From Collimonas sp. OK607 (GTDB taxonomy: Bacteria > Pseudomonadota > Gammaproteobacteria > Burkholderiales > Burkholderiaceae_D), in assembly GCF_900111995.1 (NCBI RefSeq), contig NZ_FOKF01000016.1:46848-110847 (forward strand): 64,000 bases of DNA, written 5' to 3'. Shown in pieces: positions 46,466 through 56,291 of this stretch. Both the position numbers and the translations under genes were made by a program. The notes beneath the pieces are model-generated. The model was not told the DNA's origin. It saw only the letters and a list, made by a program, of their open reading frames with translations, and ran no database searches. Every line of letters begins with the position of its first letter. Position 1 is the stretch's first letter.

Positions 46466-47665
46466 ATGTCACATTCCGATTCTCAGGCTACCCAAGAACT
46501 CGCATCCACCGAAGCCATCGTCAAGGACGAACAGCAAGCCAGTCAGCAAAAACGCAAGCAACTGTTCGCCATACTTGGCGGCGCCATCCTGGTTGCCGGT
46601 ATTTCTTACTTCATCTACTGGCACTTCATAGGTTCGCGTTACGTCAGCACCGACAATGCTTATACCGCCGCCGAAATCGCCCAGATCACGCCGGCTGTCA
46701 GCGGTATCGTAGCCGACGTCAAAGTGGTCGATACCCAATCCGTGAAACAGGGTGACGTGCTGGTAGTGATAGACAGCAGCGACGCCAAGCTGGCGCTGAT
46801 GCAGGCAGAGGCAGATCTGGACCGCGCCCAGCGCCGCGTACAGAGCTACTTCGCCAACGACGCCGGACTGGCGGCCCAGGTGTTGTCGCGTGAGGCGGAT
46901 CAAAACCGCGCGGCGGCGCAAGTGTTGTCGGCACAGGCTGACCTGCAACGCGCCGAACTCGATCTGCACCGGCGTGAAGCGCTCGCCAAGTCAGGTTCGG
47001 TCTCGGGCGAAGAACTGACCAACGCCCGCAGCACGCTATTGACGGCGCAGGCCAACATGAAAGTGGCTGAAGCCGGCGCCATCCAGGCCAAAAGCAATCG
47101 CAACGCGACCATCGGCGCGCAACAAGCCAGTACCGTGCTGACGGCAAACACCACCGTCGACACCAATCCGGAAGTCGCACTGGCGCGGGCCAAGCGCGAC
47201 CAGGCCAAACTCGACCTGGAGCGCACTGTATTGCGCGCACCGGTCGACGGTGTGATAGCGCGCCGCCAGGTCCAGATTGGCCAGCGGGTACAAGCCGGTA
47301 CTGCGCTGTTGTCGGTGGTGCCGACCCGGTCGATGCACGTTGACGCAAATTTCAAGGAAGGCCAGCTGACGCAGGTACAACTGGGGCAACCGGTCACCAT
47401 GAGCGCTGATATCTACGGCAGCTCGGTCGAATACCACGGCACCGTGGTCGGCTTGTCGGGTGGCACCGGTTCGGCGTTTGCGGTGATTCCTGCACAAAAT
47501 GCCACCGGCAACTGGATCAAGGTAGTACAGCGCCTGCCGGTCCGGATTTCAATCGACCGTAAGGAATTGATTGAACGCCCCTTGAGCGTCGGCTTGTCGA
47601 TGGAAGTGTCGATCGATACGCGCGGTAGAGAGACCGTGCGGACCGCGCAGACCGCTCGCATGTAA
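46466..47665 (+). CDS. EmrA/HlyD-family membrane fusion protein
   Basis: 399 residues. One TM helix (about 31-52) is followed by a lipoyl half motif (ISPAVSGIVADVKVVDTQSVKQGD-like), a long coiled coil (about 110-215), and the second lipoyl half LERTVLRAPVDGVIARRQVQIGQRV. It links the MFS pump to the outer channel. It starts 20 bases after the nodT gene. Confidence 0.95.
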   Translation: MSHSDSQATQELASTEAIVKDEQQASQQKRKQLFAILGGAILVAGISYFIYWHFIGSRYVSTDNAYTAAEIAQITPAVSGIVADVKVVDTQSVKQGDVLVVIDSSDAKLALMQAEADLDRAQRRVQSYFANDAGLAAQVLSREADQNRAAAQVLSAQADLQRAELDLHRREALAKSGSVSGEELTNARSTLLTAQANMKVAEAGAIQAKSNRNATIGAQQASTVLTANTTVDTNPEVALARAKRDQAKLDLERTVLRAPVDGVIARRQVQIGQRVQAGTALLSVVPTRSMHVDANFKEGQLTQVQLGQPVTMSADIYGSSVEYHGTVVGLSGGTGSAFAVIPAQNATGNWIKVVQRLPVRISIDRKELIERPLSVGLSMEVSIDTRGRETVRTAQTARM

Positions 47666-47685
47666 AAACAATAAGAAAGCAGATC

Positions 47686-49224
47686 ATGTCTTCCTCACAT
47701 TCAGAGCTACCGATCAAGCCCCTGGCCGGTGCGCAACTGATCGGCGCCGGCCTGCTGCTGGCCGCCGCCAATTTTATTGCAGTACTCGACACCACCATCG
47801 CCAATGTCTCGGTGTCGACCATCTCAGGCGCGCTCGGCGCATCGTCCAGCCAGGGCACCTACGTGATTACCTCGTATGCTGTGGCGGAAGCGATTACCGT
47901 GCCGCTCACGGGCTGGCTCGCCAATCGCTTCGGTGCGGTGCGGGTATTCATCACCTCGATGGTCATGTTCGGCATCTTCTCGGCCCTGTGCGGCCTGGCC
48001 AATTCGCTGGGCTTGCTGATCGCCTTCCGCGTGCTGCAAGGACTGGCCGGCGGACCGTTGATTCCGTTGTCGCAGACTTTGCTGTTGCGCGTCTTCCCCA
48101 AGGAAAAAGCACCGACGGCGGTCGGCTTGTGGGCCATGACGACCTTGATTGCGCCGATTGCCGGCCCGATACTTGGCGGCGTGCTGTGCGACCAGTACAG
48201 CTGGCCCTATATTTTCTACATCAATGTCCCGGTAGCGCTGCTGTGCGGTTATCTGGGCTGGAAGATGTTCAAGCCCTACGAATCGTCGCTGGTAAAAGTA
48301 CCCATCGATAAAGTCGGCCTGGGGCTGATGATAGTCTGGGTCGCCGCCTTGCAGCTGATGCTGGACCAGGGCAAGGAAAAAGACTGGTTCGCCTCGCCTC
48401 TAATCGTCGCGCTGGCGCTGATTGCCGCGATCGGCTTCATTGCCTTCCTCATCTGGGAATTGACCGAGCGCAATCCGGTGGTCGACCTGCGCGTGTTCCG
48501 GCACCGCGGCTATTCGGCTAGCGTAATCACCATCTGCCTGGCGTTCGGCGCGTTCTTCGGCGCCACCGTGCTGACCCCGCTGTGGCTGCAGGGCTATATG
48601 GGATATACCGCCACCCACTCCGGCCAGACCACCGCCCTGAGCGGCATCCTGGCGGTCCTGACCGCGCCCTTTGTCGCAAAATTGTCGACCAAGGTAGATC
48701 CGCGCAAGCTGGTATGCATCGGCGTACTATGGCTGGGAACGGTGACTTTAATGCGCAGTTTCAATACCACCGACATGACTACTTTCCAGATCGGCTGGCC
48801 CCTGCTGCTGCAAGGGATCGGCATGCCGCTGTTCTTCGTGCCTTTGACCGGACTAGCGTTGAGCAGCGTCGATTTCTCAGAGACGGCTTCGGCGGCCGGC
48901 CTGATGAGTTTTTGCCGCACCATGTCCGGCGCCATCGCCACTTCGCTGGTGAATACCGGCTGGGAAAACAAGGCGATTTATTATCATTCCGAACTGGCGA
49001 GCCTGGTCGACCAGGCCGGCGACGCCAGCAATTCGCTGATCCAGTCCGGCATGAGCATCGACCAGGCCCGCGCCAGCATCGAGCAGACCTTGCAGTCGCA
49101 AAGCATCATGCTGTCGACTAATCATATTTTTGTGTTGGCGGCATTTTCATTCTTGCTGGCGGCAACCGCCGTGTGGTTCGCACCCAAGCCGAAACGCGTT
49201 GCCGACACTTCGGCGGCGCACTGA
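47686..49224 (+). CDS. DHA2-family MFS multidrug transporter (EmrB-like)
   Basis: 512 residues with 14 predicted TM helices. The first helix motif LDTTIANVS, the loop motif GWLANRFGAVRVF and the antiporter motif C in IAPIAGPILGG are all present. It exports drugs with proton antiport through the EmrA and NodT partners upstream. Confidence 0.95.
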   Translation: MSSSHSELPIKPLAGAQLIGAGLLLAAANFIAVLDTTIANVSVSTISGALGASSSQGTYVITSYAVAEAITVPLTGWLANRFGAVRVFITSMVMFGIFSALCGLANSLGLLIAFRVLQGLAGGPLIPLSQTLLLRVFPKEKAPTAVGLWAMTTLIAPIAGPILGGVLCDQYSWPYIFYINVPVALLCGYLGWKMFKPYESSLVKVPIDKVGLGLMIVWVAALQLMLDQGKEKDWFASPLIVALALIAAIGFIAFLIWELTERNPVVDLRVFRHRGYSASVITICLAFGAFFGATVLTPLWLQGYMGYTATHSGQTTALSGILAVLTAPFVAKLSTKVDPRKLVCIGVLWLGTVTLMRSFNTTDMTTFQIGWPLLLQGIGMPLFFVPLTGLALSSVDFSETASAAGLMSFCRTMSGAIATSLVNTGWENKAIYYHSELASLVDQAGDASNSLIQSGMSIDQARASIEQTLQSQSIMLSTNHIFVLAAFSFLLAATAVWFAPKPKRVADTSAAH

Positions 49225-49304
49225 TCGGAAACAGGAAATTGAAGGAACTATTGCATAAGCTTCTGTCGAAAATTTGATATTGATCTGCGTATCAGGAGGT
49301 GCAT

Positions 49305-49520
49305 ATGTTTGAGAACGAGCTTGAGAACGAGCTAGAGAAACAGCCAGAAAAACAAATGGACGACGCCACTGCAGGCGACATGAGCGAACTAGACGAAATT
49401 GAATATCACCTGACCGTGGTCGAATTCGATATCCTCTGGAATCGCCGGACAACGCCGCACGAACAATCTCGCATGGAAAGCATGATCAGGCTGATCAATG
49501 CTTTTGAAGATAGTCACTAA
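49305..49520 (+). CDS. Small acidic hypothetical protein
   Basis: 71 residues with a near-consensus AGGAGG five bases before ATG 49305. The N-terminus has a repeated ELENELEKQPEKQ stretch, and the rest is a predicted short helical domain (EIEYHLTVVEFDILWNRRTTPHEQSRMESMIRLI). No family recognised. It lies 80 bases after the pump gene and may be its distal operon member or independent. Confidence 0.65.
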   Translation: MFENELENELEKQPEKQMDDATAGDMSELDEIEYHLTVVEFDILWNRRTTPHEQSRMESMIRLINAFEDSH

Positions 49521-49569
49521 GCTGCTCATGTTGTTTCAGCGTGGCTTGATTGCTACCGCAAAAATACAG

Positions 49570-50478
49570 TCAGTCAGGCCGATTGTGCTCGGACGTCTCT
49601 AGCAGGAACTGTTCAATCAAACCCGCCAGCGCCTGCGGCTGGTCATGATGCAGCATGTGTCCGGCATCCGCGATGACCGCACTCCTGGCCTTTGGCAGCT
49701 GTGCGATACGACTGTCGATCTGGTCGCGCATCACTTCCTTGCCGCCCATCCACTGCCACATGTTGGTATGTTCCGCCTCGATACATAGCACCGGCGCCGT
49801 GGTGGCGCGCCAGCAGGCCAGCATCTCCTCCACTCTCGGCAACACCGGATTGATGATTTTATGAGCGGGATCGGCCAGGATTTCCCATCGTCCCAAATCA
49901 TTCTGGCGCGACCAGTTCGCAGCCAGGAATGCCGCGCGCTGATCGCTTAAACGTGGATTGGTTTTCTGCAAGCGCGCGGCCACTGCGGCCAGGTCCGGAT
50001 AACTCTGCAAGGCAGCCGCTTCGGCCAGCTGATCCAGCCATTTGGCATAACGCTTCGGCGCCAGTTCGGCTGGCAGATGTTCGCCGCCGAATCCCTCCAG
50101 GTTGATCAGCGCCTTGATCCGTTGCGGCCGGGTGCCCGCATACAGCCCTACCGCGTAGCCGCCCATGCTGTGTCCGAGCAAATTGACCGGCGCATCGGCT
50201 GAATAGTGCTGCAAGATGATATCGAGGTCGGCCAGGTAATCGGGAAACCAGTAACTGTCCACCGGCGGCCCCTCGGTCAGGCCAAAACCGCGCCAGTCCG
50301 GTGCGATCACATGCCAGTCGTGCTGCAGGCAATCGACCACGAATTGAAATGAGGCGGATACGTCCATCCAGCCGTGCATCATGAAAATTTTCGGAGCGCC
50401 GGCACGACCCCAATGACGTATGTGATAACGCTGACCGCGCAGCGGAAGGAATTCAGAACGGGATACTTTCATTTGCAT
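49570..50478 (-). CDS. Alpha/beta hydrolase
   Basis: 302 residues. The nucleophile elbow is GHSMGG with Ser104, the oxyanion region is MMHGWMD, and the catalytic His is in ADAGHMLHHDQP near the C-terminus. No signal peptide, so it is cytoplasmic. An ester, lactone or similar substrate is likely but not defined. It is followed upstream by the patatin gene on the same strand (46 bases). Confidence 0.9.
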   Translation of the reverse strand: MQMKVSRSEFLPLRGQRYHIRHWGRAGAPKIFMMHGWMDVSASFQFVVDCLQHDWHVIAPDWRGFGLTEGPPVDSYWFPDYLADLDIILQHYSADAPVNLLGHSMGGYAVGLYAGTRPQRIKALINLEGFGGEHLPAELAPKRYAKWLDQLAEAAALQSYPDLAAVAARLQKTNPRLSDQRAAFLAANWSRQNDLGRWEILADPAHKIINPVLPRVEEMLACWRATTAPVLCIEAEHTNMWQWMGGKEVMRDQIDSRIAQLPKARSAVIADAGHMLHHDQPQALAGLIEQFLLETSEHNRPD

Positions 50479-50524
50479 GTGTGCACACTAACCTGGAAAT
50501 TTAAGCAAAGAATTGAGCAATAAA

Positions 50525-51550
50525 TTAAGCTAAAAACTGCTCGAGATTGAAATTGGATTGTGGTTCGGCGCCGGAAAATTTCTCCGTCAGCCAGTATTCG
50601 GCGCGTGTACGGCCGGCGTCGCGCAAGGCATGGATGAAAGACGCTTTGGTATTCAGCTTGCTGGCAACGCTCAGCTGGCTCATCAGCGCATCCGAATCGA
50701 TCACATGGATGCGCAATTCCTTGAGCCGCTCATGCATTTTGCCACGCGCCTCGGGATCGGCCTCGGTTTCGCGCTTGGCCAACGCCAACCCGCCCAGTTC
50801 GGTAAAAAAAGTGGAGCTGAAACTGATCTCGCTCAAGCGTTGGCCGATTTCGTCGGTGCCGGTGGGAGTCAGCGGACGGCGAAAAGGATGCAGCAACACC
50901 GCCAGGATATCGGGCGAATTACACAAATGCAGTAAAGGAAAGATCGGCGGATTAGCCGTCAGACCGCCATCCCAATAGGCCTCGCCGTCGATCTCGACCG
51001 CGTGGTGCATCGATGGCAGGCAGGCCGAAGCCAGCAAAGCATCTTGCGTCAGATCGCTATTCCGAAATATGCGCAAGCGGCCGGTGCTGACCTGGGTTGC
51101 AGCGATGAACAGCTTGACTTTACCCTCTGCACGCAAACGCTCGAAATCAATCTGCTTGCTAAGGATATCGCGCAAAGGGTTCAGATCAAACGGGTTGAGT
51201 TGATACGGTGAAAACATCCTGGTCACCGAAAACATGTGTTTCAGCAACGCCGACGAAGTCGCCTGCGCGGCGATCCCGGCCTCGCTCAGTGCGTCCGGCC
51301 GCATGAAACTATAGAGATCCCTGGTGCTGACGCTATCCCAGAAATCCGCCAGCGCCTGCCGCGCGCCGTCGCGGCCGCCGATGGCCAAGCCGTAACTCAG
51401 CGCCACCGCGTTCATGGCGCCGGCGCTGGCGCCGCTGATGCCCTCGATCTCGATCCTGGGATCTTCCAGCAGGCGGTCCAGGGCGCCCCAGGTAAACGCG
51501 CCGTGAGAACCGCCGCCCTGCAATGCCAAAGTCATTATCTTGTTTTGCAT
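50525..51550 (-). CDS. Patatin-like phospholipase
   Basis: 341 residues from ATG 51550, nine bases after AGGG; an ATG at 51559 leaves no spacing. The oxyanion motif is GGGSHG (12-17), the nucleophile is S42 in GASAG, and the Asp of the dyad is in YWDGGLTANPP. Members hydrolyse phospholipid or acyl esters. No signal peptide is seen, so it is probably cytoplasmic or membrane-associated. Confidence 0.93.
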   Translation of the reverse strand: MQNKIMTLALQGGGSHGAFTWGALDRLLEDPRIEIEGISGASAGAMNAVALSYGLAIGGRDGARQALADFWDSVSTRDLYSFMRPDALSEAGIAAQATSSALLKHMFSVTRMFSPYQLNPFDLNPLRDILSKQIDFERLRAEGKVKLFIAATQVSTGRLRIFRNSDLTQDALLASACLPSMHHAVEIDGEAYWDGGLTANPPIFPLLHLCNSPDILAVLLHPFRRPLTPTGTDEIGQRLSEISFSSTFFTELGGLALAKRETEADPEARGKMHERLKELRIHVIDSDALMSQLSVASKLNTKASFIHALRDAGRTRAEYWLTEKFSGAEPQSNFNLEQFLA

Positions 51551-51721
51551 GAGAATCATCCCTGAAGATTGCTATCGATTGAAATCAGATCTGTCTCCGC
51601 ATTCTAAGCTGATGACGAGGTGCAGCCATACGCTTCTTTTCCCCCTAATTTACCAATCTTTGGCCCGACGCGTTTGCTGAACACGAATCAGGCGCAATCG
51701 ATTGAGATGCTTTATGGCAAG

Positions 51722-52732
51722 TCACTCATTTTGCAACGGCGTTGGCACCGGTGCATTGGCCGCGACCAAACCTTGTTTGCGCAGCGCCAACCAGAACTCG
51801 GCAGGAATATGCGCTTCCGCCAACGCCAGGTTCTCTGCTATGCGTTCAGGCCGGCTGGCGCCCGGGATCACCGCCGCGACCGCCGGATGGGCCAGCGAAA
51901 ACTGCAATGCCGCAGCCTTGAGGTCGATATCGAATTGCGTGGCGACAATCTGGAGCTGCCGGACCCGCTCTGTCATTTCCGGCATAGCCTTCTGATATTC
52001 GAAATGCGCGCCGCCAGCCAGGATACCGGAGTTGTAAGGCCCACCGACAACAATCCCGGCGCCGCGTTGTTGGCAGGCTGGCATCAGTTGCTCCAACGCA
52101 TGCTGGTGGTCGAGCAAAGTGTAGCGTCCTGCCAGCAGGAAACCATCGGGATCGGCTTGCTGCAAGGCCAGCACGCAAGGTTCAACCCGATTCACCCCCA
52201 AACCCCAGCCCTTGATCACGCCCTCCTCGCGTAAACGCGTCAATACCTTTGCTGCGCCATTGATGGCGACATCGAACACTTCGCGCCAGTTTTCACCATG
52301 GAAATCCTGGGCGATGTCGTGAATCCAGACATAGTCGATGCGGTCGGTGCGCAAGCGCTTCAGGCTATCTTCAATCGAACGCAGGGTGCCGTCGGCGGAA
52401 TAGTCGTAGATGACCTTGTTCGGCAAGCCATGTACGAACAAACCGCCCTTCTCGCCCATATCGCGGGTGCGGGTGTCTTCAACCTCATCCAGGATCAAAC
52501 GCCCGACCTTGGTGCTCAACACATATTCATCGCGAGGGTGCGTGGCCAATGCTTCGCCCAGGCGCAATTCCGCCAGGCCTGCACCGTAAAAGGGCGCGGC
52601 GTCGAAATAGCGTATGCCGTTCTGCCACGCAGCTTCTACCGTATCCAGCGCTTCCTGAGGCGGAATATCGCGAAACATGTTGCCCAAGGGAGCGGTGCCG
52701 AATCCTACTTTGCCGGGTAAATTGATACGCAT
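51722..52732 (-). CDS. Aldo/keto reductase (D-threo-aldose 1-dehydrogenase / pyridoxal dehydrogenase group)
   Basis: 336 residues. The catalytic tetrad is present: D44 and Y49 in RYFDAAPFYGAG, K75 in STKVGR, H138 in VWIHD. The sequence is typical of the fucose/aldose dehydrogenase-like branch that oxidises sugars or pyridoxal with NAD(P). AAGGAAATACC precedes the ATG. The substrate is not fixed. Confidence 0.9.
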   Translation of the reverse strand: MRINLPGKVGFGTAPLGNMFRDIPPQEALDTVEAAWQNGIRYFDAAPFYGAGLAELRLGEALATHPRDEYVLSTKVGRLILDEVEDTRTRDMGEKGGLFVHGLPNKVIYDYSADGTLRSIEDSLKRLRTDRIDYVWIHDIAQDFHGENWREVFDVAINGAAKVLTRLREEGVIKGWGLGVNRVEPCVLALQQADPDGFLLAGRYTLLDHQHALEQLMPACQQRGAGIVVGGPYNSGILAGGAHFEYQKAMPEMTERVRQLQIVATQFDIDLKAAALQFSLAHPAVAAVIPGASRPERIAENLALAEAHIPAEFWLALRKQGLVAANAPVPTPLQNE

Positions 52733-52793
52733 GGTATTTCCTTGAATAGATTAAACAGTTACTGTTTTTGCGACGTTGGCGATGTTTGTGACA

Positions 52794-53612
52794 TCAATCC
52801 CAAACCGGCGCCAGACCGTCCGGATTGGCCAGCCGCTCGTTACGCTCCAGACCGGCGATCTGCGCCATGTCCTCAGCCGACAGCACGATGCCCTGCAGCT
52901 TGAGGTTGCTTTCCAGATTGGCACGCTTGGTGGACGATGGAATCACCGCGAAGCCTTGCTGCAGCGCCCATGCCAGGGCGATCTGCGCCGGATTTACCTG
53001 ATGCCGTTCGGCAATGCGCGCAATCACCGGTTCCTGCATCACCTTGCCATAGGCTAGCGGCATATAAGCCGTGATATGGATACCGTGGCTGCGGGCAAAC
53101 TCCACCACCTTGCGGTTCTGCAAGAACGGATGAATCTCAACCTGCTGGGTCGCAATCTCCGCCGCACCGACAGCCGCGATGGCTTGGGTCAACTGGGCGT
53201 TGGTGAAATTGGATACGCCGATCAGCTTGGTCAATCCCGCCGCCTTGGCTTCGGCCAGCGCCGCCATGTAATCCGCGACCGGGATTGCATCGTTTGGCGA
53301 CGGCCAGTGGATCAGCGTCAGATCCAGCTGCTCCAGCCGCAACTTGCGCAGGCTTTCCTTCAAGCTGGGAATCAGCTTATCGTGCGCCAGGTTGTCGATC
53401 CAGATCTTGGTGGTAACGAACAACTCATCGCGCGCCGTACCATGTTCCGCGCTTTCTGCAATCGCTTGCCCGACCTCTGCTTCGTTGCCGTAGATCTGCG
53501 CGGTATCGATATGACGATAACCGACCTCGATGCCGGTGCGGACCGAGTCGATCACCACTTGGTCCTTCAAGCGGAAGGTGCCGAGGCCGATGTTAGGGAT
53601 GCTGATAGTCAT
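52794..53612 (-). CDS. dkgB: Aldo/keto reductase, 2,5-didehydrogluconate reductase type
   Basis: 272 residues from ATG 53612, preceded by AGGA at five bases; the open frame further upstream is not conserved. The tetrad is D36, Y41, K69, H102 ([24 protein letters not shown]). Length and sequence match the E. coli DkgB/YafB group, NADPH-dependent reductases of keto-sugars and methylglyoxal. It lies 61 bases upstream of the other reductase on the same strand. Confidence 0.88.
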   Translation of the reverse strand: MTISIPNIGLGTFRLKDQVVIDSVRTGIEVGYRHIDTAQIYGNEAEVGQAIAESAEHGTARDELFVTTKIWIDNLAHDKLIPSLKESLRKLRLEQLDLTLIHWPSPNDAIPVADYMAALAEAKAAGLTKLIGVSNFTNAQLTQAIAAVGAAEIATQQVEIHPFLQNRKVVEFARSHGIHITAYMPLAYGKVMQEPVIARIAERHQVNPAQIALAWALQQGFAVIPSSTKRANLESNLKLQGIVLSAEDMAQIAGLERNERLANPDGLAPVWD

Positions 53613-54026
53613 GGATATCCTTTGGGTTGAATGGGAACCGATTAATGGAAGAAATGGAAGATAAGACGAAAGACGTACTATGCACGCATACTTTGTTGCG
53701 AAAAATACATACATCGTCAAATGATATTTGCCGCCACATCAATAATCACCTGCTTGATTTGGCCAAAAATGGAAACAATAGGAAATATGACAAGCTGTTG
53801 CTTATCAGTCGTTTTTTATAATTCCCCTACTAGTTCAACTATTAATTCACATTGAATCTCATTTATAATCGCCTCCACCAATTAAATCTAAATAAGAATC
53901 GATTACATAATCACTCTCATTTACAATGCTATACATAGCAGCCAGCAAAACGGGTTCATACGCCGCGGTAGCCAGCCAAAAATTCTGCTTCCTCATCGAA
54001 GCCAAACCTTTTTGACAACTAAAACA
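53613..54026. other. AT-rich intergenic region upstream of the catecholate receptor
   Basis: 414 bases between divergent genes. A 64-codon ORF on the forward strand (53627-53821) lacks a ribosome site and family resemblance and is not called. The region is AT-rich, as expected for promoters, and contains the Fur-like site listed separately. Confidence 0.5.
53893..53923 (+). promoter_or_regulatory. Candidate Fur-box region upstream of the TonB receptor
   Basis: The AT-rich segment with ATTACATAATCACTCTCATT has, on the complementary strand, GAGAGTGATTAT, which matches about 9 of 12 positions of one half of the Fur consensus; the other half is poor. Position about 105-135 bases upstream of a siderophore receptor agrees with iron control. 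Confidence 0.3.
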
Positions 54027-56261
54027 ATGAACCGCCTTAACCCGATTGCCGCTGCCCTGGTCGCAGTGTTCGCCGCTCCCCTGCCTTTGTACGCGCAACA
54101 AGCCCCTACCCCTAAAGCCGACGCCGCACCAGCGATGCTGCAGGAAGTGACTGTAGAAGGCAGCCGCGGCGATTTCAACGCCAATGGCACCTCTCTCACC
54201 AAACTGTCGGCCGACTTGCATGACGTGCCGCAATCGGTGGTTGTGGTGAACAAGGCGCTGATGCAATCGCAAGGCGCGAGTTCGCTGGCGGACGCTCTGC
54301 GCAACGTTGCCGGCATTACGTTGGGTGGCGCAGAAGGCGGCCAAATCGGCAACAACATTAATTTGAACGGTTTTTCCGCTCGCACCGATATCTACCTGGA
54401 CGGCTTCCGCGATCGCGGCCAGTACTATCGCGACACGTTCGCCATCGATCAGGTCGAAGTGCTGATGGGGCCGTCATCGATGCTGTTCGGCCGCGGCTCT
54501 ACCGGCGGCGTGATCAACCAGGTAACCAAAAAAGCCAATCTGAATGCGTCGACGGAAGTCTCGGCATCGGCTACCACCAATGGCCTGGTCCGCACCACCG
54601 CCGACTATAATCGTCCGCTGTCGGATACTTCCGCACTGCGCCTCTCGGCAATGGCGCAAAATGGCAAGGCCACTACGCGCGACCAGACCGACGTCCAGGA
54701 TTTCGGCCTGGCCGGCTCTTATGTATTCGGCATCGGCACCCCGACTGAAATTACCTTGTCGGCCCTGGTGCAGCACAATCACGACATGCCGGATTACGGC
54801 CTGCCGCCGCTCAACGGCCATCCTGCTCCTGTCGACCGCAATACCGCCTACGGCCTCAACAGCGACCACACCAACCAGGATGTTGCTGCGCTGAACGCCA
54901 CGGTCAGGCACAAGATCACGCCGGACGTCGTGTTGCGCAACCAGACGCAATTCAACTATGTCCGCACCAGTGCAGTGGAAACCGCGCCCAACACCATTGG
55001 CACCGTTTCCGCCGCCGGCTTTACCGCGCTGACGCCGTCAGCCATCAGCGCACTGCCGTTGAGCAGTTTGTACGTGCGCGGTCAAAGCCATGACCGCGAC
55101 ATTCGCGATTATTCGATTTTCAACCAGACCGAACTGTCGGCCAGTCTCAGCACCGGCAGCATCAAGCATGAACTGCTGGTGGGCCTTGAACTCGGCCATG
55201 ACGGTTACGACAACCAAGGCTACTACCGCAACGGCAGCTGCAACGGCGTGGCACTGAATGCAGCCTCGACGGTAGCCGGTTACAACGACTGCGTACCGCT
55301 GGTCAATCCGGGCTATAGCACCGCCGGCAGCAATGTCGCCAGCCAGGCCGGCAACCGTGCCGGCGGCTCCGCCAACACGATTGCCACCTACGTCAACGAC
55401 ACGGTGACGCTGACGCCTGAATTCAAACTGGTCGGCGGCCTGCGCTTCGACAGATACATAGCCAGCATCACCAATTCGCTGAATTCGACCACTGCGCCTG
55501 CGGCCGCCAAAAACACCGCCCTCGCCTCTGCCCGGCAGACGGTCAACTTCACCAGCGTACGCGCGGGCGGCATCTGGCAACCAAGCGCCGCGCAGTCTTA
55601 CTACCTGTCCTACGGCACCTCGTTCAACCCTTCGCTGGAACAGTTGACCGGCACCACCGGCCAGCAAAACCTCGATCCGGAAAAGAACCGTTCCTACGAA
55701 CTGGGCGGCAAATGGGATCTGCTCAACGGCAAGCTGTCGCTCAACTCGGCCATCTTCCAGATCACGAAAGAGAACGCGCGCAGCCAGATCACCACCGGCG
55801 TGTATGAGCTGGATGGCACAGTCAGGGTCAATGGCGCACGCGCCGGCGCCGTCGGCAGCATCACCAAGGATTGGCAAGTGGCGCTTGGCTATACCTACCT
55901 GGACGCCAAGGTGATCCAGTCTTCCGGACTCGACGGCACGCTGGGCAAAATCCCGGTCAACACGCCGAAGAATACGCTGACCACCTGGTCCACCTACAAG
56001 GTTGCGCCGCACTGGGAAGTCGGCGGCGGCGCCACTTACATGTCGCAACGCTACGCCAACCCTACCAACACCGTGCAGGTCGGCGGCTATACGCGTTGGG
56101 ATGCAACGGTGGCTTATACCCAGCCGAAATACGATATACGCTTGAATTTGTTCAACCTGACCAACAAGATGTATTACGATTCGTTGATCCAGTCCGACGG
56201 CGGACGTGCGGTGCCGGGCAACGGCCGCACCGCCATGCTGTCGGCCAACTATCGCTTTTAA
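54027..56261 (+). CDS. TonB-dependent catecholate siderophore receptor (Fiu-like)
   Basis: 744 residues from ATG 54027; a TTG at 54012 is an alternative. The signal peptide ends PLPLYAQQ. The plug domain is clear (DVPQSVVVVNKALMQSQGASSLADALRNVAG, FSARTDIYLDGFRDRGQYYRDTFAIDQVEVLMGPSSMLFGRGSTGG), and the barrel ends in a C-terminal Phe (MLSANYRF). The plug matches the Fiu/PiuA group for monomeric catechols. The PiuC gene directly downstream supports this. Likely iron-repressed. Confidence 0.94.
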   Translation: MNRLNPIAAALVAVFAAPLPLYAQQAPTPKADAAPAMLQEVTVEGSRGDFNANGTSLTKLSADLHDVPQSVVVVNKALMQSQGASSLADALRNVAGITLGGAEGGQIGNNINLNGFSARTDIYLDGFRDRGQYYRDTFAIDQVEVLMGPSSMLFGRGSTGGVINQVTKKANLNASTEVSASATTNGLVRTTADYNRPLSDTSALRLSAMAQNGKATTRDQTDVQDFGLAGSYVFGIGTPTEITLSALVQHNHDMPDYGLPPLNGHPAPVDRNTAYGLNSDHTNQDVAALNATVRHKITPDVVLRNQTQFNYVRTSAVETAPNTIGTVSAAGFTALTPSAISALPLSSLYVRGQSHDRDIRDYSIFNQTELSASLSTGSIKHELLVGLELGHDGYDNQGYYRNGSCNGVALNAASTVAGYNDCVPLVNPGYSTAGSNVASQAGNRAGGSANTIATYVNDTVTLTPEFKLVGGLRFDRYIASITNSLNSTTAPAAAKNTALASARQTVNFTSVRAGGIWQPSAAQSYYLSYGTSFNPSLEQLTGTTGQQNLDPEKNRSYELGGKWDLLNGKLSLNSAIFQITKENARSQITTGVYELDGTVRVNGARAGAVGSITKDWQVALGYTYLDAKVIQSSGLDGTLGKIPVNTPKNTLTTWSTYKVAPHWEVGGGATYMSQRYANPTNTVQVGGYTRWDATVAYTQPKYDIRLNLFNLTNKMYYDSLIQSDGGRAVPGNGRTAMLSANYRF

Positions 56262-56291
56262 TCGGGGACGCCTAGTCTTGAAGATTAACTT

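Noticed and set aside
53627..53821. 64-codon ORF upstream of the catecholate receptor
   Set aside because: No ribosome site and codon use unlike the neighbours; it lies in an AT-rich promoter region.
55038..56048. 336-codon minus-strand ORF over the TonB receptor
   Set aside because: Antisense of the barrel region; composition is that of a shadow frame.
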